This document shows positions 15,693 through 22,179 of a stretch of DNA of 24,252 bases, in pieces (the first letter of the stretch is position 1; each line of letters starts with the position of its first letter). Below the pieces are notes generated by a model, which had not been told where the DNA came from, did not search any database, and saw only the letters and a program-made list of their open reading frames with translations. A program made the translations under genes and the position numbers. Source of the stretch: CAZMLC01 sp964567125 (GTDB lineage Bacteria; Verrucomicrobiota; Kiritimatiellia; RFP12; UBA1067); NCBI GenBank assembly GCA_964567125.1, contig CAZMLC010000041.1, positions 1-24,252 on the forward strand. The letters run 5' to 3'.

Positions 15693-17119
15693 AACGACAG
15701 GAGCATCTGCCAGGCGTACAGCGCGCCGTTCGCATCAACCGCGTCCCAGACGCGTTCCGCCAGTTCGACGGACCCCGGGATCTGAGCACGCGCTAAGTCC
15801 AGATCAGCCAGATGCTCATCCCAGGTGACGCAGTGTCCGGCCTGACGGCGCAGCGGCTGCGGAATGCAGCCAGCAGGCACCGTGCCGTGCGGTTTGACGC
15901 TCAGTTCCTCGAGCGGCGCATCGGGCATCGCATACACGCCCAGTTCACGCGTGGTCTCAACCATCGCCTGCATGTTTTCAGGCCGCGTATCGTTCTGCAT
16001 GATCGCGCTCGCATCCATGATGTATCCGCCCTCGCGCCCCAGCAGTTCGATCAAGGCGCGCACCTCCTGCCGCACCTGCTCCGGCGTGCCGATCGCCAGT
16101 GTGACATTGTTCACCCCGCCGCTGAGCGCAAACTTGTCGTGCAGTTTCTCATGCACAAGCCGCGGCGTACTGCGGTCCATGTGATAGATAATGCTCCGTT
16201 CCGGAAGCTGATGAAAGGCGTCCAGATGAGCATCCCAGTTGCCTTCTGCATAAAAGAGCGTCTGGTGACCGCTCCGCCAGAGCTCTTCGATGATCGGCCG
16301 CACAGTCGGCCAATAGTAGTCATCAAACTGTTCCGGCGTCACGAACGGCACGCACCCGCGGTGCATCCAATATCCGATCGGCAGCTGCGACGCAGGATCG
16401 GCAGTCGCCGCAGCCACCCAATGCAGATGCGGCATCAGAGCTTCACACGCCTTCATCACCTTGTCCGGCTGCTCAAAGAGATCCATGGTCAACCCGATGT
16501 ACCCGCGGAATTTGTCGCCCAGAATATCGAGCGGCGCCTTAAAGATGCCGCACAGCGCGCCCGGCGTGCCGCAGACATTACGCAAGCGCGTGCAGTGCGG
16601 GCCGTAGGCGTTGAAATAGTTGACCATAGCCATCGCCGAAGAGACCAGCGCCGCATCGTGGCGGAATGTGGCAGGCGTACCGGCTGCCGCAATGCGGCGC
16701 GTCGCACGCGGCAACCAGACCTCATAAAGAAACGCGGTCGGATCGTCGATCAGCCGGTCATACTCATCCGCGCGCATGAAGGCCGCCTCTTCCGGCGGTT
16801 CGATGTACTGAAAGCCGCGATCCGGCGGCACGGTCACGCCGGGCACGCCGTAATAGCGCGTACTGGCCGCATCCGTGATGCCGGTCCAGACATAGACCAT
16901 GCTGGCCGGCACTGCATCCCAGTCATAGTCCAGGCAGCAACGCACCATGGCCTCAAACGCATCGGGATAGTGCTGCGTCAGCTGCTGACACGTGAACCCC
17001 GCATGCCGACCCGTAAACTCCGCAGCAAAGGGGCGGATGGGAATCATATCGGGCTTGCGATTGTTGAGCGCGGTGACGTAACGGCGCAAGCGCGCCTGAT
17101 ACTTCTCTTCAATGGTCAT
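15689..17119 (-). CDS. Uroporphyrinogen decarboxylase-like (UroD superfamily) protein, 476 aa
   Basis: This is the last gene of the five-gene operon. It has no signal peptide and so is probably cytoplasmic. The fold is recognised from the (beta/alpha)8 UroD/methyltransferase superfamily pattern: an R-P-F segment near residue 30, D-W-D at about 66-68, a central G-T-P-G-x-L, P-x-Q/D-F-x-x-Y-x-W-P at about 262-271, and a Gly-Gly-hydrophobic-Met strand near 364. It is longer than HemE (~350 aa) and lacks HemE's N-terminal M-R-Q-A-G-R. At the place where corrinoid methyltransferases of the MtaA/CmuA type carry zinc ligands (H-x-C...C) it has EGNWDAH (292-298) and no paired cysteine. Neither haem synthesis nor methyl transfer is therefore assured. 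GAGGAG overlaps the stop of the upstream gene, showing tight coupling. Confidence 0.78.
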   Translation of the reverse strand: MTIEEKYQARLRRYVTALNNRKPDMIPIRPFAAEFTGRHAGFTCQQLTQHYPDAFEAMVRCCLDYDWDAVPASMVYVWTGITDAASTRYYGVPGVTVPPDRGFQYIEPPEEAAFMRADEYDRLIDDPTAFLYEVWLPRATRRIAAAGTPATFRHDAALVSSAMAMVNYFNAYGPHCTRLRNVCGTPGALCGIFKAPLDILGDKFRGYIGLTMDLFEQPDKVMKACEALMPHLHWVAAATADPASQLPIGYWMHRGCVPFVTPEQFDDYYWPTVRPIIEELWRSGHQTLFYAEGNWDAHLDAFHQLPERSIIYHMDRSTPRLVHEKLHDKFALSGGVNNVTLAIGTPEQVRQEVRALIELLGREGGYIMDASAIMQNDTRPENMQAMVETTRELGVYAMPDAPLEELSVKPHGTVPAGCIPQPLRRQAGHCVTWDEHLADLDLARAQIPGSVELAERVWDAVDANGALYAWQMLLSF

Positions 17120-17128
17120 GGAGGCTCC

Positions 17129-17974
17129 TCATGCAAACAAACTGCGGACAAACGTGGCATTCCGCTTGCCATCCTCAACTGGGTTTTTGGAGGGCGCAGA
17201 GGTTTCCAAGGTGATCCAGCCCTGATACCCGACAGCCCGAAGTGCCGCTGAGACTGCTGCAAAATAGGGTTTGTCTTCATCCAGATAGTTCGGTCCATTC
17301 TTATAGTGCACCTGCGCAAGGCGCGACCCCAGTGCGCGGATCTCCGCCGGCGAATCGTATTTCTTCGCCTTGCCGGTATTGTACACATCGTAATAGATTC
17401 GCACCGATGCCGCGTTGATCAGCTCCAGCAGGCGCAGGTTCTGCTCCGCGCTCAGGTAGTTTTCAATCGCCAAGGTGATCCCGGCATCGCGTGCATACGG
17501 TGCAACCACCTTGATCCGCTGCGCCGCAGCCTTGAAGTCCTCCTCCTTGAGGTGCGACCCGGCGAGCAAATCACCCTTACCGAAGAAGGCCAGCAGAATG
17601 TTTTTCGCTTTCAGATCCTGCGCGGCGTCGATGCTCTGCTTCATCCATGCAACGGCGCGCGAATCCGTAGCCAGCGGACAGCTATTGAAGAGCCCCATCA
17701 TGATCGACGAGATCGGCAGGCCGGTTTCCTGCATCTGTGCTTTGTACCGGGCCCGCGTTTCAGGCTTGGCAATGTCCAGTTCGTCAGCAGGACCCCCGGC
17801 AGAAATTTCCACGCCGTCAAAACCCGCCAGCTTGGCCTGCGCCAGCCCCATTGTACAGGTGCCAACTCGGATCCCCGCATAGCCCACCCCTGCCCAAAGC
17901 GCGTTCGGGGCAAATGCAGCCGCCGATAGCGCAGCCATATTTTTAAGAAAGTGCCGTCTTGATCGTGTATTCAT
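17129..17974 (-). CDS. Tat-exported xylose-isomerase-like TIM-barrel sugar isomerase/epimerase, 281 aa
   Basis: The start at 17974 is chosen because GGAGG lies eight bases upstream and the protein then begins with a classical twin-arginine signal (SRRHFLK at 5-11, hydrophobic stretch to about 28). A longer frame reaching 18067 would bury that signal. The remainder is an AP-endonuclease-2/xylose-isomerase-like barrel of the sugar phosphate isomerase/epimerase group. The usual four metal ligands are visible: E171 (LAIENYL), D196 (YYDVYNTG), H223 (QVHYKNG) and E257 (ITLETS). Such proteins isomerise, epimerise or cleave keto-sugars; with a Tat signal, this one acts in the periplasm. It lies 29 bases behind a Gfo/Idh/MocA oxidoreductase and ten before the UroD-like gene, all in one operon. 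Confidence 0.86.
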   Translation of the reverse strand: MNTRSRRHFLKNMAALSAAAFAPNALWAGVGYAGIRVGTCTMGLAQAKLAGFDGVEISAGGPADELDIAKPETRARYKAQMQETGLPISSIMMGLFNSCPLATDSRAVAWMKQSIDAAQDLKAKNILLAFFGKGDLLAGSHLKEEDFKAAAQRIKVVAPYARDAGITLAIENYLSAEQNLRLLELINAASVRIYYDVYNTGKAKKYDSPAEIRALGSRLAQVHYKNGPNYLDEDKPYFAAVSAALRAVGYQGWITLETSAPSKNPVEDGKRNATFVRSLFA

Positions 17975-18003
17975 GTGAGCATCCTCCATCATGCCATAAA
18001 ACG

Positions 18004-19245
18004 TTATGCCTTCAGTCCCGCCAACCGGCCATCGAGCTGTTCCGTATCCGCGATGATCTGTTGCCATGTCACCACGCTGCCCGTATACGCAGCCTTGCGG
18101 CCCATGATCGTAATAAGGCAGCTCTGCACGCTGGGCGCAACCGTCGGATTGGAACAGTCGCCCTGTTTGATCGCCGTGTAAAAATTCACCACATTGTTGA
18201 AGGCGCCGTCGCGGTAAATCTGTTTGGTCGCGCCACCGCGATAGAAATTCTGTCCGCGGATCATCACCGTGCCGCCATACTCGGTTTCCAACACGCCCTT
18301 GGATCCGAAGACGCGGCAGACGATGCCATCTGGATGCGTACCATGCCCTTCGAACTGACGCGATGTGAAGACCATGCCCACCTGCTTCGGGTAGGTGTAG
18401 TGCACCGTGAAATGATCCCAGCAGTTGCCAGCATCCAGCCGGACCTTGCGGCCGCCTGTGCCATACGCCGTGAGTGGAGGCGTCTGGCAGACCCAGTTCA
18501 TCACATCCAGACAGTGAATGTTCTGTTCCGTGATAATATCGCCGGAGAGCGCCTGGTCAAAGACCCAGTTGCTGATGCGCCCATCGCCCTCATCCGTGGC
18601 CGCCTGCTTGCCCAACCGTCCGCAGTGATAGTAGACCTCGCCGAAGGCCAGCTCGCCAATCGCACCTTCGTGTACGCGCTGGATCGCCTCCTGATAAAAA
18701 GCCGTTGAACGCGTCTGGAAGTCGACGAGAAAAACGAGCTTCTTCTCGGCGGCCCGTTTCGCGCTCGCCTCGATGGAACGGCAACCCGGCACATCGACGG
18801 CAATCGGTTTTGCCACATAGACGTGTACGCCGGCATCCACGGCAGCCGCGGCCTGCTGCGGATGGAAAAAAGGCGGCGACAGGACCGCCAGCATATCGAG
18901 CCGCGTATCGAGCACGCGCTGATAACCGTTCAACCCAGAGAAACAGCGCTCCTTGGGTACACCCAACTTTTCACCGACCTTCTCCGCTTTCTCCTGAAAA
19001 TAGTCGCAGACCGCGTGGATCTCATACCCGCCATGCTGACGGAAGAGATTCGCCATGAATTGACCGCGTCCGCCACAGCCCACAAGGCCGATCTTGATCT
19101 TCGCACCTGTCAGCTGAATCGCGGGCAGCGCAGGCTGTGTCTCCGCGCCCAGCACAGAGGAGACCGCTGTGGCAGCCCCCACGGTTGCCACGAACCGACG
19201 CCGTGAAAAACCCTGTATTCCCGCCAATGCATGCTTCGTCATCAT
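18004..19245 (-). CDS. Tat-exported Gfo/Idh/MocA family oxidoreductase, 413 aa
   Basis: The N-terminus has a twin-arginine signal (FSRRRFVATVG at 13-23). The Rossmann dinucleotide motif GLVGCGGRG is at 53-61, and the usual E-K-P catalytic motif appears as VAKPIAVD (144-151), keeping the lysine but not the glutamate. The C-terminal alpha/beta substrate domain includes ENIHCLDVMNW, the usual family helix. Such enzymes oxidise or reduce sugars, often at C3, with tightly bound NAD(P). The start at 19245 overlaps the stop of the gene before it (TGA within ATGATGA), and GGGAGG lies upstream inside that gene. The enzyme's pairing with TIM-barrel isomerases on both sides suggests sequential work on the same exported or imported sugar. 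Substrate unknown. Confidence 0.88.
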   Translation of the reverse strand: MMTKHALAGIQGFSRRRFVATVGAATAVSSVLGAETQPALPAIQLTGAKIKIGLVGCGGRGQFMANLFRQHGGYEIHAVCDYFQEKAEKVGEKLGVPKERCFSGLNGYQRVLDTRLDMLAVLSPPFFHPQQAAAAVDAGVHVYVAKPIAVDVPGCRSIEASAKRAAEKKLVFLVDFQTRSTAFYQEAIQRVHEGAIGELAFGEVYYHCGRLGKQAATDEGDGRISNWVFDQALSGDIITEQNIHCLDVMNWVCQTPPLTAYGTGGRKVRLDAGNCWDHFTVHYTYPKQVGMVFTSRQFEGHGTHPDGIVCRVFGSKGVLETEYGGTVMIRGQNFYRGGATKQIYRDGAFNNVVNFYTAIKQGDCSNPTVAPSVQSCLITIMGRKAAYTGSVVTWQQIIADTEQLDGRLAGLKA

Positions 19246-20057
19246 TGTTTTCCTCCCTGTTCATCCGTTGAAGTCAACGCTTTCCATGCCGTCATCGAGC
19301 GTTGCAAATGCTCGCGCTCCGGCAGCGTGATGCCGTAACACTGCAACCCGACCATGCCGCGATAGTTCAGCGCGTTCAAGGTCTGCAGCAAGCGCGCGCA
19401 ATCGAAATCGCCCTCGTCCAAGGGACAGATCAGATTATTCCAGCCTTTCAGCGCGACGCGCGCCCCGCTGATCCCGACCATGAACAGCTTCGACGGATTC
19501 GCGGTCAGCAGCGGCCGGTAATCCCGCGCGCCTTCCCGGTGCAGCCAATGGCAGACAATGAAGGCATACCCCACCTCCGGCAGATCGACCTTGTTGACGA
19601 TGTCGATCGCGAACGCCAGGGATTCGCAGTAGGTGTTGACGTGGTTGTAGAGCGCCACGCGCAATTGATAGGTGTGCGCAAGAGCTCCGATCTGCTTCAA
19701 CAGGTTCACCGTAGGCTCAACGCCTTCCGCCGCACCCGCAGGGTAGCCGGTGAACACCAGCTCGATCACGGTTGAGCGCCCGTGCAACGCGCGCATGAAG
19801 CGTTCCAGCTTCTCCAGAGGGAAGGGCTTGCGCAGATCGTGCGTGATGTAGGTCTTGCCGATCACCATCTGCGCCGCATCCGCGGCGCGGATACGCTGTT
19901 CGAGTTCAGGACCGACCACAAACGGGATCTCGCATCCGTCATAGCCAAGCGCCTTAAGTTCAGCCGGCGAGGCCTTGACGCAATACGGGAAAATCTTCGG
20001 CGCTGCCAGGCAGCAGGTCGCACATAAAAGTCCCATCAGCACTGCACAGATCCGCAT
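19242..20057 (-). CDS. Exported xylose-isomerase-like TIM-barrel protein with altered metal site, 271 aa
   Basis: The ATG at 20057 has AGGAGG (20068-20063) six bases upstream and opens a Sec-type signal peptide (residues 1-19, Cys/Leu-rich, ending LAA-PK). A longer frame to 20168 would run into the preceding gene and hide the signal. The barrel belongs to the sugar phosphate isomerase/epimerase fold but is a variant. YNH (137-139) stands where E-N is usual, CHWLHREG (169-176) where an aspartate is usual, and GLQCYG (237-242) where the last glutamate is usual. It may bind metal differently or use another chemistry. It is the second gene of the operon, 17 bases after one Gfo/Idh/MocA gene and overlapping the next by four. 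Confidence 0.82.
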   Translation of the reverse strand: MRICAVLMGLLCATCCLAAPKIFPYCVKASPAELKALGYDGCEIPFVVGPELEQRIRAADAAQMVIGKTYITHDLRKPFPLEKLERFMRALHGRSTVIELVFTGYPAGAAEGVEPTVNLLKQIGALAHTYQLRVALYNHVNTYCESLAFAIDIVNKVDLPEVGYAFIVCHWLHREGARDYRPLLTANPSKLFMVGISGARVALKGWNNLICPLDEGDFDCARLLQTLNALNYRGMVGLQCYGITLPEREHLQRSMTAWKALTSTDEQGGKQ

Positions 20058-20074
20058 GGTATCCTCCTGTGTCG

Positions 20075-21343
20075 TTATCCGTGCGCCGCCCAATTGCGCG
20101 GCGCGGGTGCCTGCGCAAGCCGGTTCGCCTCCGCATCGTTGACAAATTCGTTTTTCGCAGGATTCCATGTAACCTTGCGTCCCAGACGGATCGAGATGTC
20201 CGCTGCATGAAGTCCGAGATGGATCGTGTGCATCGACGATGCGGGATAGGTCGTTGCGCTGCGCGATTTGACGCAGGCGACAAAGTTTTTATGCTCGCTG
20301 CGCGGAATCGGTGTATAGCGGGAGCTCTCTGGCGTATACTTGGTCTTCAGGATTGCCTCGTCGCTGGCCTTCAACTGACCGTTCCAGCTCTCATTCCCGA
20401 CCCAACCCTTGCTGCCGAAAATTTTGATGCCAGTGCCGCCGTGCTTGAGGTTGACCACCACGCCGTTGGAATAGGTGATATCGACATCAAACTCAACGGG
20501 AACATCGGTCATAGACTGACTCGGGATCAGTCCTTTGCCGTAAATCTCGAGCGGAACAGTATCGGGCGCATGGGCGCACAACTGTGCCGTATCAAAGAGG
20601 TGTGCCCCCCAATCGAGCAGCGAACCTGTACCGAAATTACGGACGCAGCGCCATCCCATAGGTTCAAGATAGTGCGGCTGGAATGGCAGCAGCGCGGCAG
20701 GTCCGGCAAAGAGGTTGTAGTCGACTCCTTCCGGAACAGGGACGCCTTCTGTCGGCGCAGGCAACGTCTGGAAGCGCGGCAAGGTGATTTCCACGCGCTG
20801 CACATCGCCGATCGCACCGTTGCGGCACCACTCAACCATCTTGTGATACGTCGGCAGCGAACGGTCCTCTAATCCCGTCTGGAACACCGACTGATGCTTC
20901 GCCATGCAGGCCTGAAGCGCAAACCCCTCGGAAATATACTTGGTCGGCTTCTCGCAAAACACATCCTTACCGGCATTGAGCGCCAGCATGGCCATGGTCA
21001 CATGCCAGTGCTCGGGCGTGCTGATCACCACGGCATCGATGGCGGGATCGGCAAGGATCTGACGGAAATCCCGATACGCTTTGCAATCCCTGTTTTTATA
21101 AGCCGCATCGATCGTCTGCTTCGCTGTATCGAGGCGGCTCTTGACCGTATCGCAGACCGCAACGATGCGCACCTCATCGATCGACAGGAAGTTGCGGATA
21201 TTCACGCCCAGTCCATGCGTCCCCGCGCCAATACACCCCAACGTGATCTTCTGTGAAGGTGCGGTACCCCCGCGGAGCGTTGCCGGTAAAATCAGCGGGA
21301 ACGCCAGTGCGCCCTGTATAAACGTACGTCGTGTCTGTTGCAT
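20075..21343 (-). CDS. Tat-exported Gfo/Idh/MocA family oxidoreductase, 422 aa
   Basis: This is the first gene of the operon. The ATG at 21343 is chosen: GAGGGG lies six bases upstream, while the ATG at 21349 directly abuts it, and a frame reaching 21385 would put 14 residues before the signal. The twin-arginine motif is TRRTFIQ (4-10). The Rossmann motif GCIGAGTHG (36-44) and the EKP motif (131-133) are intact. The substrate domain carries DWGAHLFD (244-251), typical of the periplasmic subgroup common in Bacteroidetes and PVC bacteria. The reaction is probably NAD(P)-linked oxidation of a glycoside or sugar. Its similarity to the 413-residue protein is only at family level, so the two pairs are not a recent duplication as far as can be judged by eye. 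Confidence 0.9.
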   Translation of the reverse strand: MQQTRRTFIQGALAFPLILPATLRGGTAPSQKITLGCIGAGTHGLGVNIRNFLSIDEVRIVAVCDTVKSRLDTAKQTIDAAYKNRDCKAYRDFRQILADPAIDAVVISTPEHWHVTMAMLALNAGKDVFCEKPTKYISEGFALQACMAKHQSVFQTGLEDRSLPTYHKMVEWCRNGAIGDVQRVEITLPRFQTLPAPTEGVPVPEGVDYNLFAGPAALLPFQPHYLEPMGWRCVRNFGTGSLLDWGAHLFDTAQLCAHAPDTVPLEIYGKGLIPSQSMTDVPVEFDVDITYSNGVVVNLKHGGTGIKIFGSKGWVGNESWNGQLKASDEAILKTKYTPESSRYTPIPRSEHKNFVACVKSRSATTYPASSMHTIHLGLHAADISIRLGRKVTWNPAKNEFVNDAEANRLAQAPAPRNWAAHG

Positions 21344-21394
21344 AATCATCCCCTCAAGTGTTGCTGTCACAATAACACAGCCCACCTCTTTCCG

Positions 21395-21423
21395 CTAGTA
21401 CAGATGCGACAAACATGTGTAAA
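21395..21423 (-). promoter_or_regulatory. Candidate promoter of the Gfo/Idh operon
   Basis: On the minus strand -35 TTTACA (21423-21418), a 17-base spacer and -10-like TACTAG (21400-21395). The -35 is five of six to consensus, the -10 weaker. It would give a leader of about 45 bases. A nearer TATTGT preceded by TG is an alternative, so the assignment is tentative. Confidence 0.35.
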
Positions 21424-21430
21424 AAAGCGA

Positions 21431-21464
21431 CCTGTTTATTGCAACGAAAAAAAGCAAAAACAGG
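21431..21464. promoter_or_regulatory. Hairpin in the divergent intergenic region
   Basis: CCTGTTT-a-TTGC (21431-21442) pairs with GCAAAAACAGG (21454-21464) in 11 pairs with one bulged A around an A-rich loop. On the minus strand it is followed by TCGCTTTTTT, like a terminator. It lies upstream of the operon promoter and may act as a terminator for an upstream antisense transcript, or as a regulator site. Confidence 0.4.
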
Positions 21465-21465
21465 A

Positions 21466-21502
21466 TTGCGTGTAAAGTACGGTTTGAGTATGCTTAACTC
21501 AA
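21466..21502 (+). promoter_or_regulatory. Candidate promoter with overlapping palindrome for the secreted 190-aa gene
   Basis: TTGCGT (21466-21471), a 17-base spacer and TATGCT (21489-21494) form a plausible promoter facing right. TTGAGT (21484-21489) and ACTCAA (21497-21502) form a perfect 6-bp inverted repeat with 7 bases between, overlapping the -10, as an operator would. Confidence 0.4.
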
Positions 21503-21597
21503 CGGATTGATTGATGCCTCTCCCAAGGCCCCAGCCGATTTCAAGCCTGCAACATGAAGCGGGGTTCGTGTTTTTTACATATCCCTGAAAGGAAGTG

Positions 21598-22170
21598 ATG
21601 AGACAACATCGTATATGTTCTGCTTTTCTCATACTCGCCGGGCTTTCATATGCCACCGCCATCCCCGGTCTTCCCGCCTCCGCCGTTCCCGACACCGAGG
21701 TCTCGACCAACCTCACCCTGAGATCCTGGGACACGAATGTCCGCACCTTCACACTCACCCTGGAGCTGGCCGCCTCCGCCTCCAACAACGTCCAGGTCGC
21801 CTTCGGATGCGACCGTTCCGGTGACGGCGACCTCGCCCCCGATGAGACCGGGTTCGTCCTGGGCTGGGACTGCGGCGCGTGGTTCATGATGAGCGCCGAC
21901 GACCGCTTCACTGCCCAGCCTCCGGGCGAGGCTCCGCGTAAGACGCTCTTCTTCGCTCTGCGCCTCGATGCGGCCGGCGCGCCTGTCGCGCTGACCGTGA
22001 AGGACGGGAACACCGCGCTTGTCGGATTTCCTGTTGCCGGCGCGGTTCCGTCCTGGCTCTACTCGCCGTCATGGAACCGCATGAAAGTCACGGCTCGGGG
22101 CGTCGACCCCGCCGCCGAGTCCCTCCGCGTCCGCCTGCTGGATGACGGCGTCAGGATCATCCTGCGTTAA
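21598..22170 (+). CDS. Secreted EF-hand-loop protein of unknown function, 190 aa
   Basis: Start at 21598 (AAAGGA about five bases upstream; the GTG at 21595 is too close to it). Residues 1-22 are a signal peptide ending near ATA. The mature part is beta-rich. It carries a complete 12-residue EF-hand-type loop, DRSGDGDLAPDE, followed by G-x-D-C-G, which suggests calcium binding outside the cytoplasm. A W-N-R-M-K-V-x-A-R-G segment closes the chain before its end, GVRIILR. No known family is recognised. Its frame is continuous with the following large gene apart from a single TAA. The pair is probably an operon, and the protein may be a partner or chaperone of that larger neighbour. Confidence 0.72.
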   Translation: MRQHRICSAFLILAGLSYATAIPGLPASAVPDTEVSTNLTLRSWDTNVRTFTLTLELAASASNNVQVAFGCDRSGDGDLAPDETGFVLGWDCGAWFMMSADDRFTAQPPGEAPRKTLFFALRLDAAGAPVALTVKDGNTALVGFPVAGAVPSWLYSPSWNRMKVTARGVDPAAESLRVRLLDDGVRIILR

Positions 22171-22179
22171 AATTTGATC

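Noticed and set aside
15812..17251. Plus-strand open frame (479 codons) opposite the UroD-like gene
   Set aside because: His/Arg-rich low-quality translation spanning the junction of two well-supported minus-strand genes.
17975..18067. N-terminal extension of the 281-residue TIM-barrel protein
   Set aside because: The extension overlaps the preceding gene and would place 31 residues before an otherwise ideal twin-arginine signal with a GGAGG at the right distance.
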